DNA from: Mycolicibacterium setense
GTDB lineage: Bacteria > Actinomycetota > Actinomycetes > Mycobacteriales > Mycobacteriaceae
Assembly: GCF_000805385.1 (NCBI RefSeq)
Contig: NZ_JTJW01000006.1
Span: 496,001 to 560,000 of the forward strand
DNA: 64,000 nucleotides
Reading direction: 5' to 3'
The translations under genes were made by a program, and so were the position numbers. A model generated the notes under the pieces. That model did no database searches and was not told the DNA's origin. It saw only the letters and a list, made by a program, of their open reading frames with translations. Below are positions 34,438-42,537 of the stretch, piece by piece. Positions within the stretch are counted from its first letter, which is position 1. Each line of letters starts with the position of its first letter.

Positions 34438-35303
34438 TCCCGGCGCAGGCGTCGGTGGACGGCCTTCTCGAGGTGTTCGATGTGGCACCCGACGGACCGG
34501 ATCGATTCGTCGGCGTGACCGGACCGGCCGGAACTGACGGCAGGCGGGTGGCCAAAGGGGCGCAGGCGCTGGGCCAGGCCATCGTCGCGACGGCAAAACG
34601 ATTCCCGGACAAGACGATTAGGTCAGCACATGCGGTCTTCGCCAGGCCGGTCGACATCGATTCCATTGTCGAACTGTCCGTCGGTGTCGTACATGAGGGC
34701 CGATCTGTGGCGACCGCGGTCGTCACCGTCGGCCAGGGTTCACGGCTGTGCGCAACGGTGACAGTGCTGGCGGACGTGCCCACGCCCGATGTCGTCAGGC
34801 ACCACGCCTTGCGTCCCGATGTCGGGACGCCCGACGACGCCTGCCCCGCCGGTCCGGCCATGGCTGGGCAGGAGCTGCGCCTCGTCGACGTGGTCGACGT
34901 CAACAGCCCTGACGAAGTCGGGCCGCCCGAACTCTATGCCTGGCTGGCGTGTGACCCGGTACCCGAACGGGACGATCTCGCCAAGGCACTACTGTCGTAT
35001 TTCACTGGGCAACTTGGTATTTCGACCACCATGCGGCCGCACCGCGGGATCGGTACAGCGCAGGCGCACGCGACTGTGTCGACGGCGTTGATGTCGGCGT
35101 CGGTCTGCTTCCATGAATCGGTGCAGTGGGATGGCTGGTTGCTGTACAGCCATGAGAGCACCGCGGCCGGACACGGCATGTCGTATGTCCGCGGTCAGGT
35201 GCACACCGAGGACGGTGACCTGCTGGCGTCATTCACCCAGGAGGGGATGATCCGCCCGATGCGACCGGTGGATACCGCTATCGACATGCCGGCCCGGTTG
35301 TAG
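34431..35303 (+). CDS. TesB-type acyl-CoA thioesterase II
   Basis: 290-residue double-hotdog thioesterase. N-terminal half RVAKGAQALGQAIVATAKRF and SAHAVFARPVDIDSIVELSV, C-terminal half WLLYSHESTAAGHGMSYVRG with GDLLASFTQEGMIRP, the TesB hallmark. It hydrolyses an acyl-CoA. GTG 34431 (TTG 34434 next) overlaps the stop of the upstream unknown gene. The right edge of the accessory region; the DUF2631 gene of the conserved backbone follows. Confidence 0.88.
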   Translation: MLIPAQASVDGLLEVFDVAPDGPDRFVGVTGPAGTDGRRVAKGAQALGQAIVATAKRFPDKTIRSAHAVFARPVDIDSIVELSVGVVHEGRSVATAVVTVGQGSRLCATVTVLADVPTPDVVRHHALRPDVGTPDDACPAGPAMAGQELRLVDVVDVNSPDEVGPPELYAWLACDPVPERDDLAKALLSYFTGQLGISTTMRPHRGIGTAQAHATVSTALMSASVCFHESVQWDGWLLYSHESTAAGHGMSYVRGQVHTEDGDLLASFTQEGMIRPMRPVDTAIDMPARL

Positions 35304-35325
35304 GGACGGCATGCGGGGTGAGCGG

Positions 35326-35580
35326 CTAGCGAATCCAGCCGCGGCGACGCAACCAGATGTTGCGGACGACGGCCAGGAGGATGAGCGCCGCGAACGTGAT
35401 GAGGAACCAGTTCTCGACGTGTCCGATGTGATTGCCGCGCATCATGACCAGCAGGAAGATCGCGGAGAGAATGCCGCCGAGGTGGATCACCCTGATGTTG
35501 AGTTCCGACCAGCCCCACGCTGCGGACGGCACTTCCTCGACGTCGACGCCGTTGTTGCGCTCCACTTCGGTGCTGGCCAC
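35326..35580 (-). CDS. DUF2631 small membrane protein
   Basis: 84 residues with two membrane helices (about 31-47 and 57-73) and a basic C-terminus [11 protein letters not shown]. It matches the actinobacterial DUF2631 family and corresponds to Rv2876 in the conserved gene order. Function unknown. It marks the right border of the accessory region. Confidence 0.82.
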   Translation of the reverse strand: MASTEVERNNGVDVEEVPSAAWGWSELNIRVIHLGGILSAIFLLVMMRGNHIGHVENWFLITFAALILLAVVRNIWLRRRGWIR

Positions 35581-35667
35581 GGTTGCTCCTCCGGATCGAA
35601 CTGGCTTCAGGCTTGGCTTGCGGACATTCTGACATACGACGCTGCGTCGTATGCCGGCCCTGGGGGG

Positions 35668-37002
35668 TCAACCCCGGCGTCGGTATCTCCGCAGCGCCTC
35701 CAGCCGCTCCTCGCCGTGGTCGACGATCGGTTCCGGATAGGACGCCGGCCGGTCGACACCGAGTTTGTGCACGTCGATGACATCGCTCAGCTCCGGTACC
35801 CATCGCCGGATGTAGGCGCCGTCGGGGTCGAACTTGGCCCCCTGCAGGGTGGGGTTGAAAACGCGGAAGTAGGGGGCGGCGTCGGTGCCGCAACCGGCCG
35901 CCCACTGCCACCCATGTTGGTTGTTGGCGAGATCACCGTCGATCAACTGATCGAGAAACCAGCGCGCGCCCCATTGCCAGGGCAGGTGCAGGTCCTTGAC
36001 CAGAAACGAGGCCACGATCATGCGCACCCGGTTGTGCATGAACCCGGTCGAGGCCAGCTGGCGCACCCCGGCATCGACGATCGGGAATCCCGTCCGGCCC
36101 GCCTTCCACGCTTCGAAGGCCTGCCGGGCGGCCTCGTCGTCGTCTACTTCGATCGCGTCGAAATCGCGGTTCCAGTTTCGCCAGGCGCTGTCGGGCCAGT
36201 GATACAGGACCGTCGCATAGAAGTCGCGGAAGGCCAGCTCCCGCAGGTAGGCGTCGGCACCGGAGTCGAGGTCGACAGCCATGGTCCTTGGGTGGATGGC
36301 GCCGAACTTGAGGTGCGCCGACATCCGGCTGGTGGCGTCGAGGTCGGGGCGATCGCGCCGGCTGGGATAGTCGGCCAATCCGTGCTCCACGAATTCTCGC
36401 CACTGCGACCTCGCCGCCCGCTCGCCCGCATCGAACATCAGAATGTCTGTGGCAGAAGGTATTTCGATGCGCTCGCCGATCTCGGCAGATATTGCGTCGG
36501 GGTCGATCCAGCGGGCCGACGCGGGTCCGGAGTCGGCGGGAGCGCGCCGGCCATGAGCGCGCCAGGCGCGGTAGAAGGGGGTGAACACCTGGTAGGGCGC
36601 GCCATCCGCCTTGGTTATTCGACCGGGCGACACGAGATGACCCGATCCCGTTGCGCACAGGGTGGTCTCACCGAGGGCTGCCCGGACCGCGTCGTCGCGA
36701 CGCCGCCCGAACGGCGAGTAGTCCTGCGAGATGTGCACCGAGGTAGCGCCGACGGCTCGGGCCAGCGCAGGAATCCGCCGTTCGGGCCGGCCGCGGGTGA
36801 CCAGCAGATTCCCGTCGAGGGTGGCGGACAACTCGTGCAGCGCCCCGTACAGATATCGCAGCCGGCGCGCGCCCGAAGATGCCTCCAGTCGTGGATCGAG
36901 CACGTAACAGGCCAGTACCTCACCGTCCTGCTCGGCAGCCTCGAGCAGGGCTGGATGGTCGGAGCAGCGCAGGTCTCGGCGAAACCAGAGCACGGTGGGC
37001 AT
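35668..37002 (-). CDS. phr: Deoxyribodipyrimidine photolyase
   Basis: 444-residue class I CPD photolyase/cryptochrome-family DNA repair enzyme: N-terminal antenna-binding Rossmann domain (TVLWFRRDLRCSDHPAL), C-terminal FAD domain with FPIVDAGVRQLASTGFMHNRVRMI and WQWAAGCGTDAAPYFRVFNP. It splits UV-induced pyrimidine dimers using blue light. ATG 37002. Pathogenic slow growers usually lack it, which supports an environmental mycobacterium. Confidence 0.95.
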   Translation of the reverse strand: MPTVLWFRRDLRCSDHPALLEAAEQDGEVLACYVLDPRLEASSGARRLRYLYGALHELSATLDGNLLVTRGRPERRIPALARAVGATSVHISQDYSPFGRRRDDAVRAALGETTLCATGSGHLVSPGRITKADGAPYQVFTPFYRAWRAHGRRAPADSGPASARWIDPDAISAEIGERIEIPSATDILMFDAGERAARSQWREFVEHGLADYPSRRDRPDLDATSRMSAHLKFGAIHPRTMAVDLDSGADAYLRELAFRDFYATVLYHWPDSAWRNWNRDFDAIEVDDDEAARQAFEAWKAGRTGFPIVDAGVRQLASTGFMHNRVRMIVASFLVKDLHLPWQWGARWFLDQLIDGDLANNQHGWQWAAGCGTDAAPYFRVFNPTLQGAKFDPDGAYIRRWVPELSDVIDVHKLGVDRPASYPEPIVDHGEERLEALRRYRRRG

Positions 37003-37051
37003 GCACTACATGGTGCCCACGCACACACCGGAAAACACGGAAGGTCTTCAG

Positions 37052-37921
37052 ATGCAGTTTTGGGGCGGTACGGCGTTCATGGACACCACCGACGCGCTGA
37101 CGGTGGCGCCGTTGCTCGACGAAGCCGGTTACCACGGCATCGTGTGCTCCGACCACATGATCTACCCGCGCGAACTGTCTTCGCCCTACCCGGATTCTCC
37201 GACCGGCAAGCCCCCGTGGGCACCCGAGACCGGCTGGCCGGACTCCTGGGTCCTGATCGGCGCGATGGCCGCCCTCACCCGCCGGCTGCGGTTCTCCAAC
37301 GCCGTGTACGTGGCGCCGGCTCGTCCGCTGCTGGAGGTCGCCAAGCAGGTCGCGACAGCAGCGGTGATCTCGGGCGGGCGGGTGTCCCTCGGTGTCGGCG
37401 TCGGCTGGATGCGGGAGGAATTCGAGCTCATGGGCCAGGATTTCGACACCCGCGGTAAACGCCTCGACGAGATGATCCCGGCGTTGCGCGAGATCTGGCG
37501 CGGTGGCTGGGTGTCCTACGAGGGGCACTATTTACAGGTTCCGGAGATGATGATCGAGCCTCACCCGCCCGCGCCGGTCCCCATCCTGTGCGGCGGCGAA
37601 TCCGAGGCGGCACTGCGACGCGCGGCACGGTCGTGCGACGGCTGGATCGGTTACGCCTACACCCTCGAACAGGCCACCCGTTACACCACGCGACTGGCTG
37701 AACTACGTCGCCACTACGGCCGGGAGCGCGAACCGTTCGAGATCATCCTGGCCCTGCTGGATCCGCCCTCGCCCGATCTGTACCGGCGCGCCGAGGATCT
37801 GGGAATCACCGCGGTGATGTGTGCGCCGTGGCTCGCCATGCCCAACGGTGCGACGGGCGTCGACCGGTTCCGTGGTCCCATCGAGCAGTTCGCCGAGACC
37901 GTCATCGCCAAGGCGGGGTAG
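37052..37921 (+). CDS. LLM-class F420-dependent oxidoreductase
   Basis: 289-residue luciferase-like monooxygenase-fold enzyme, F420-dependent by subfamily in actinobacteria. Segments SDHMIYPRELSSPYP, AALTRRLRFSNAVYVAPARPLLEVAKQVATA and RVSLGVGVGWMREEFELMG are the typical blocks. Earlier in-frame starts (36995, 37001, 37010) would overlap the divergent photolyase start; ATG 37052 follows CGGAAGG at seven bases and is preferred. Substrate unknown. Confidence 0.88.
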   Translation: MQFWGGTAFMDTTDALTVAPLLDEAGYHGIVCSDHMIYPRELSSPYPDSPTGKPPWAPETGWPDSWVLIGAMAALTRRLRFSNAVYVAPARPLLEVAKQVATAAVISGGRVSLGVGVGWMREEFELMGQDFDTRGKRLDEMIPALREIWRGGWVSYEGHYLQVPEMMIEPHPPAPVPILCGGESEAALRRAARSCDGWIGYAYTLEQATRYTTRLAELRRHYGREREPFEIILALLDPPSPDLYRRAEDLGITAVMCAPWLAMPNGATGVDRFRGPIEQFAETVIAKAG

Positions 37922-37990
37922 ACGGAGGCGGTCGGTCGCGCACCGGTCGTCACTATGATCACGCAAAAACCGGTGGGAACGGGGGCGCTC

Positions 37991-39490
37991 ATGAATCGCG
38001 CGCTGCGAGTCGGTCGGTCCGGTGCTGCCGGTGCCGTCATCGCGCTCGGTGTCGGGATCGGCGCGTACAACGCGTGGTGGGTGGCGCTGTGTGTGTCGAT
38101 TCCGCTCGTCGTGGTGGGGCTTTTGCTGGTGCCGAGGTCAACTCGCACGTCCGAGTTGGACGTGTTCGACACTGCGCCACACGACCGGTCGGTACCTGTC
38201 CGTGTCGAAGCCCTGACTCGCAGCAGCCTCACCGATGACGACCTGCAGCCGACGTTGGTGACGGCGACGGTCAGCCCGCCGCACGACACCGCATTCCAGG
38301 CGCGATGGATCACACCGATGGCCGGCGATCACTTTCGGTCGCTGACCGCGAGTCCGAGCATCGCCTTGGCGCCGGATCGGCTGCCAGCTAGGGATCTGAC
38401 CCGCACACCGGAATTCGGCGATCAGCCCGGCAAATGGGCCGTGATCTACCCGGCTGTCACCGTCCTGGTGGCGCTGACGGTGCTGTTCGGTGTCGGCGAC
38501 GCCTGGCATATCTCCTTCGACCGGCCGACATCGCCGCCTTCGCGGGCCGCCGACACCGGACCAGAGTCCAAGGACATGAACTTGAACGCCCGCCGAGACG
38601 GCATGATCCGGGCCATCGTCGAGCAATTCGGGCCCGCCGCCGCCAACAATCTGCTCAGCCTGCGCTTCACCGGCAGCGGGTCCGATTACGGCACGGTCCT
38701 CGACCCGACCAACGGCGACACCACGATCGTCTACCTCAACAACAGTGGGGACGCGTTCACCACGCCATCTGCGCAGGTGCTGCGCAAGGACAGCACCTTC
38801 ACCGCCGCTGACATCGCGTCCGCCGATCTGACGGCGATCGCCGACAAGATGGCACAGCAGCTCGACGCTGCGGGGCGGCGCAGCGATCTGGAAACCCTTG
38901 AGATCAAACGTTCAGGTCCCGGCGCCATGGTGATTGTGAGCGGCGACTTCGGCGGCAAGACCATCAACGGCCTGCCGAACGGCACCGTCGGCGAGATCTT
39001 CGATCCGGCCGATTTCGCGGTGTCGTTCCAACGTGCGCGAGATGCCCTGGCATTGGCGGGAATTGCGCCGTCGGACCGGGTACTGACGAACTTCGAGATC
39101 CGGGGCACCCATCGGGCGACACCCACGGCCCACGCCAGTGAACTCCAGAGCAGCGGAGGCGTGATGCTCGAGTTCCACACCGGTGACCGGTCCGGTCAGA
39201 TCGTCATCGTGCCCGGTGAACTCCCTGAGGTCACCGACACGTCGTACCAATCCCGATCGCAGCCGTTTGCTTTCGACGAGATCTCCCGGGACGCCTTCGA
39301 ATCCGTTCGTACCCAGGCGATGCAGCGGGGCGCGCTGGAACCCTACGAACGCGAAGCCGTCGAAATCTGGATGACAGACAGGGAGATCGATCAGCACCGG
39401 TTGGCGATCCGGATCGAGTTGGCCGGGGTGGAAGCGGCAGCCGGGACCTACTCGGTCACCGGCGAGTTCCTGACGTCGGGGGCCACCTGA
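37991..39490 (+). CDS. Unknown two-helix membrane protein
   Basis: About 499 residues (ATG 37991 behind GGGAACGGGGG; ATG 37955 also in frame). Two membrane regions at the N-terminus (about residues 12-50) and one near residue 145, then a soluble domain of 320 residues rich in beta structure, with repeats of GD-type turns. I recognise no family. The neighbouring convergent gene at 39547-40644 is also a membrane protein of unknown function, similar in general plan; both may concern cell-envelope physiology. Confidence 0.72.
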   Translation: MNRALRVGRSGAAGAVIALGVGIGAYNAWWVALCVSIPLVVVGLLLVPRSTRTSELDVFDTAPHDRSVPVRVEALTRSSLTDDDLQPTLVTATVSPPHDTAFQARWITPMAGDHFRSLTASPSIALAPDRLPARDLTRTPEFGDQPGKWAVIYPAVTVLVALTVLFGVGDAWHISFDRPTSPPSRAADTGPESKDMNLNARRDGMIRAIVEQFGPAAANNLLSLRFTGSGSDYGTVLDPTNGDTTIVYLNNSGDAFTTPSAQVLRKDSTFTAADIASADLTAIADKMAQQLDAAGRRSDLETLEIKRSGPGAMVIVSGDFGGKTINGLPNGTVGEIFDPADFAVSFQRARDALALAGIAPSDRVLTNFEIRGTHRATPTAHASELQSSGGVMLEFHTGDRSGQIVIVPGELPEVTDTSYQSRSQPFAFDEISRDAFESVRTQAMQRGALEPYEREAVEIWMTDREIDQHRLAIRIELAGVEAAAGTYSVTGEFLTSGAT

Positions 39491-39511
39491 CCGGTCAGCG
39501 GGGCTTCGCCG

Positions 39512-39563
39512 CCACTGAGTTCAGCTCGACCTTGCGGCCACTGAGTTCAGCTCGACCTTGCGG
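39512..39563. repeat. Exact 26-bp tandem duplication at a convergent junction
   Basis: CCACTGAGTTCAGCTCGACC plus TTGCGG occurs twice back-to-back (39512-39537 and 39538-39563) without a mismatch. The second copy contains the last codons and stop (39547-39549) of the minus-strand gene; the first copy holds a second equivalent stop. The junction is between the convergent genes ending at 39490 and 39547. Confidence 0.9.
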
Positions 39564-40644
39564 CCTCGATAGCCCGCCGGGTGACGCCTTCCAGTTGCGC
39601 GAGTTGAACTTTGGGCGGGTGTAGCACGCCGCGGTCAGTGAGGTTTCTGACGATGTCGCGGACGCGGCCGTAGTAGGTCGCCTGCTCGGCAAGTGTCGTA
39701 CTGGACGCGGCGTGGTTGTACAGCTTGAGCGCGGTATCCAGGTCAGCGCGTTCGGTCGCATCCAGGTAGGAGGTGCCGACCTTCTTCCCGTGCGATTCGC
39801 AGGCAATCCACGCCCGGCGGAGCGCGACGACAGCCTGTTGGTAGGCGTCGGCCAGTCCTCGGTTGCCGGGATAGCTGTCCGTGCGCAAAGCGGCGGCCTC
39901 GTCGAGCGCGACGTGGAACGTCTGGGTGGGTTCGACGGTCACGTCGGTGATGGCCGGGTAGCGCAACAACATCGCCGGATCGAGTTCGTATGCGCCGTAC
40001 GCGCCGAGGATGTCGTCGTGACGTCGGAAGGCTTCCTCCCACAATCGTTTCGCGGCCTCATCGGTACCGGCGTCGGCGATGCGCGCGCCCGAACCAGTGC
40101 TCTCGGTACCGGATTCACCGTCGGCGTCGGTTTCGTTGAGTGTCGCCTTCAGGCGACGCAGTACCTCTTCCGCCGCGGGATCGGGTCCGACGACCGCCAC
40201 CCGCCACTCATCGGTCCCGATGCCATCAGTGGCGAAGGTCAGCGTCAGGTACTTCTGCCCGCGGATCGTCAGCCTCCGGTTGTTCGACCGGGTTTGGTCG
40301 GCCGGACCCGCCAGGCTCACCGCGACGAGGGAGGACAACGGGTATGCGGTGATGTCGCGGGCCTCGTCGCCGAGGTAGACGGTCTCGTCGTCGACTGTGA
40401 TCAACACCGCTCCCGGCGTTCGGAGCCGTCCGAAGGCCAGGGCGCCGAGTGCGACGGCGACGAGCGCCATCGCCACAGTGGCCGTGACGGGCCCGGGTGT
40501 CCCGGCGTAGTTGAGTGCGACCAGCGCGACCATGGCGGTGATCAGCGCCGTGCCCGACGCGGTGGCGGCCAGTCGGTGGTGACCGGTCAGATACTCGGTC
40601 CGAGCGGTCACGGGGACGACCCGGGCATCCTCGGCGGCATTCAT
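39547..40644 (-). CDS. Unknown membrane-anchored protein
   Basis: 365 residues. Two helices near the N-terminus (about 30-50 and 53-73) followed by a PH-like or beta-rich segment (AVLITVDDETVYLGDEARD ... LTIRGQKYLTLTF, about 78-150), an acidic linker (ETDADGESGTESTGSG), and a C-terminal helical domain (KRLWEEAFRRHDDILGAYGAYE ... LDTALKLYNHAASSTTLAEQATYYGRVRDIV). No family recognised with confidence. Start ATG 40644 with AAGGTG in front. Confidence 0.75.
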   Translation of the reverse strand: MNAAEDARVVPVTARTEYLTGHHRLAATASGTALITAMVALVALNYAGTPGPVTATVAMALVAVALGALAFGRLRTPGAVLITVDDETVYLGDEARDITAYPLSSLVAVSLAGPADQTRSNNRRLTIRGQKYLTLTFATDGIGTDEWRVAVVGPDPAAEEVLRRLKATLNETDADGESGTESTGSGARIADAGTDEAAKRLWEEAFRRHDDILGAYGAYELDPAMLLRYPAITDVTVEPTQTFHVALDEAAALRTDSYPGNRGLADAYQQAVVALRRAWIACESHGKKVGTSYLDATERADLDTALKLYNHAASSTTLAEQATYYGRVRDIVRNLTDRGVLHPPKVQLAQLEGVTRRAIEAARSS

Positions 40645-40720
40645 CCGAATCACCTTACGGGCACCTCGGGGCAGGTATTTGAGGTCCGTCGCGGCATGCA
40701 GGCGCCGGTATGACACTTGC

Positions 40721-40743
40721 GGTGACATCAAAATGATGTCACC
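40721..40743. promoter_or_regulatory. Perfect operator palindrome upstream of RHH-type gene
   Basis: GGTGACATCA-AAA-TGATGTCACC: 10-bp perfect arms with three central bases, flanked on both sides by TGACAC (40711-40716 and 40745-40750). It ends 8 bp before the ATG at 40752, so it likely overlaps the transcription start. The next gene encodes a ribbon-helix-helix-like protein, a class that commonly autoregulates through such sites. Confidence 0.7.
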
Positions 40744-40751
40744 ATGACACC

Positions 40752-41228
40752 ATGGACTTGCAGCCATATGTCGAGACCGTCCGGCACGAACTCGGTATCG
40801 CAGCCGCAGCGGGAGGTGCCGATGCCGAGGCGTTGGCCCAGCGGCTGACCGCCCCGCTGGAATCCGCGTTACGGCTCGCGCTGCTGGAAGCCCTGTCCGA
40901 GGCGGCCGAGCAGATCACGCGCGACCTCGCGCCCGGATCCGTGCATGTCCGGCTCAATGGTCGCGATCCTGAGTTCACCGTCGACCCGGCCGAGGTCGAG
41001 GCTCCCGTGACCGAACCTGCAGTGGACCTGCCTGACGACGACGGCGGCGGGACCTGGCGGGTGTCCTTGCGACTCCCGGAGAGCCTGCGTGCCGGCGTGG
41101 AGGGCGCCGCTCGCCGTGACGGCGTATCGGTGAACGCGTGGCTCGTCCGTTCCGCTGCGGCCGCCCTCGGCGGGAGCGGGCGCCCGAGTCGTGGCGACGA
41201 CAAGACGTTCAGCGGCTGGGTCCGCTGA
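40752..41228 (+). CDS. Ribbon-helix-helix / HicB-like protein
   Basis: 158 residues. The C-terminal third TWRVSLRLPESLRAGVEGAARRDGVSVNAWLVRSAAAAL is an Arc/HicB-type ribbon-helix-helix (strand then two helices); the N-terminal 60 residues are helical (ETVRHELGI ... LLEALSEAAEQI). It probably binds DNA as a dimer. Just upstream is a perfect palindrome. It is followed 38 bp later by a DUF4097 gene; no toxin gene is visible, so it is not simply an antitoxin. Confidence 0.8.
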   Translation: MDLQPYVETVRHELGIAAAAGGADAEALAQRLTAPLESALRLALLEALSEAAEQITRDLAPGSVHVRLNGRDPEFTVDPAEVEAPVTEPAVDLPDDDGGGTWRVSLRLPESLRAGVEGAARRDGVSVNAWLVRSAAAALGGSGRPSRGDDKTFSGWVR

Positions 41229-41266
41229 ACCTGACAGAGCTGAACCCGACAGATAGGAGATTTCCG

Positions 41267-42076
41267 ATGCCCACTTTCCACACACCCGAACCCATCACCG
41301 CTGTCGTCGAAGTCGTGGCCGGTGCGGTGCACCTGGCATCCACCGACCGCGACGACACCGTCGTCGACGTCCAGCCGCGCGATCCCGAACGCGCATCTGA
41401 CGTGCGCGCGGCCGAGCAGGCCCGCGTCGATTTTCACAACGGCAACCTTGTGGTGACCGCGGGCAGAAAAGTCTTGTCGTTGGGGCGCGGGGGAGCGGTC
41501 CGCGTCGACATCGCCCTGCCGACAGGTTCGCGGCTCAACCTTTCCTCCGCATCGGCCGACATCGACGCGCACGGCGCTTACTCGGACTGCCGCTGCGCCT
41601 CTGCCAGCGGTGCGATGCGGGTGGCGACCGTCACCGGGAACATCAAGGCGGACAGCGCATCCGGAGACATTGCGATCGGCGATGTCGCGGGGAACGCGCG
41701 GATCGCCACGGCCTCCGGTGATGTTTCGATCGATCGCATCGACGGCGACGTCAAGTTCCAGGCGGCCAGCGGCAGCCTGGCGATCGGGACACTGCGTGGG
41801 CACGTCCAGCACCAGAGCGCGTCGGGTTCGGTCACGGTCGGTGTCGGCGTCAGCGGTGCCCTGAGCACTCAAACCGGTAGCGGTGAAGTCGAAATCGGCA
41901 TACCGCAGGGCACCGCGGCGCGACTCGAACTCAAGACCCGCTCCGGCACCGTCGACAACGGCCTGCACACTTCGGACGGCCCCGCCGACGGCGATGAGAC
42001 GTTCGTCGTACACGCCCGCACCGGTTCGGGGGACATCTCGATCCGCCGCGCCGTGTCGTCGGCGGCCACGTCCTAG
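41267..42076 (+). CDS. DUF4097 beta-repeat protein
   Basis: 269 residues forming a repeated single-strand beta-helix: segments such as SASADIDAHG, SASGAMRVATVTG, SASGDIAIGDVAG, TASGDVSIDRIDG, AASGSLAIGTLRG and SASGSVTVGVGV recur about every 20 residues. Typical of DUF4097, often next to PadR or anti-sigma type regulators at the envelope. No signal peptide here, so it is cytosolic. ATG 41267 follows AGGAGA. Partner of the RHH-type protein; function unknown. Overlaps the convergent gene by four bases. Confidence 0.85.
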   Translation: MPTFHTPEPITAVVEVVAGAVHLASTDRDDTVVDVQPRDPERASDVRAAEQARVDFHNGNLVVTAGRKVLSLGRGGAVRVDIALPTGSRLNLSSASADIDAHGAYSDCRCASASGAMRVATVTGNIKADSASGDIAIGDVAGNARIATASGDVSIDRIDGDVKFQAASGSLAIGTLRGHVQHQSASGSVTVGVGVSGALSTQTGSGEVEIGIPQGTAARLELKTRSGTVDNGLHTSDGPADGDETFVVHARTGSGDISIRRAVSSAATS

Positions 42077-42525
42077 GCCGGGTCGAACCGGAACACCGTC
42101 AAACGTCCTGCCAATGCCTCGAATTCGTCAGGTGTACCGTCGACGACGAGGCCGCTGCGCTTGGCGAACCCGACGCCGACGGGCACCTTGACCGCGAAAG
42201 CGCGCAGCACCGGGCGTGACTGGTCGGCGGTGAGTTCGATGATCCTGACCGGTCGCGACCGGCGGCCCCGCGTCAGCGTCCCGGCCCCGGCGGCGCGGGC
42301 GTTGGCCGCCCAGTCCGAGCCGGGATAGCCCGCGACCGTGTAGAGGCCGCCGTCGAGGTCGAACGGGGTCATGGGAGTGCTGCGGAGCTTCCCGGTCTTG
42401 CGGCCGGGAACGGTCAGCACCATGGCCGGCCCGGTGGGGAGTCCGAGGCGCTGTACCGCCATCATCACCCGGTTCATCGGCTTGAGCCATCGTGGCGGCT
42501 GCAGGCCGGTCTTGTGTCCTGACAT
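42073..42525 (-). CDS. Deazaflavin (F420)-dependent nitroreductase-family protein
   Basis: 150-residue DDN-like split beta-barrel protein: GPAMVLTVPGRKTGKLRSTPMTPF is the F420-binding start, with YTVAGYPGSDWAANARAAG next. The family uses reduced F420 to reduce quinones or nitro compounds. Downstream of the NmrA-like gene by 12 bp on the minus strand, so probably co-transcribed from the ECF promoter upstream of that gene. Confidence 0.88.
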   Translation of the reverse strand: MSGHKTGLQPPRWLKPMNRVMMAVQRLGLPTGPAMVLTVPGRKTGKLRSTPMTPFDLDGGLYTVAGYPGSDWAANARAAGAGTLTRGRRSRPVRIIELTADQSRPVLRAFAVKVPVGVGFAKRSGLVVDGTPDEFEALAGRLTVFRFDPA

Positions 42526-42537
42526 GTCCTGTGCTCC

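Noticed and set aside
12930..35303. Genomic island with integrase or tRNA attachment site
   Set aside because: No integrase, tRNA, direct repeats at the borders or change in codon use is visible; only gene-content and synteny arguments support insertion.
35311..37458. 715-codon plus-strand reading frame
   Set aside because: It is antisense to the DUF2631 and photolyase genes; a GC-rich shadow frame.
40752..42076. HicAB-type toxin-antitoxin module
   Set aside because: The first product is RHH/HicB-like, but the adjacent gene is a DUF4097 protein and no HicA-size toxin gene is present.
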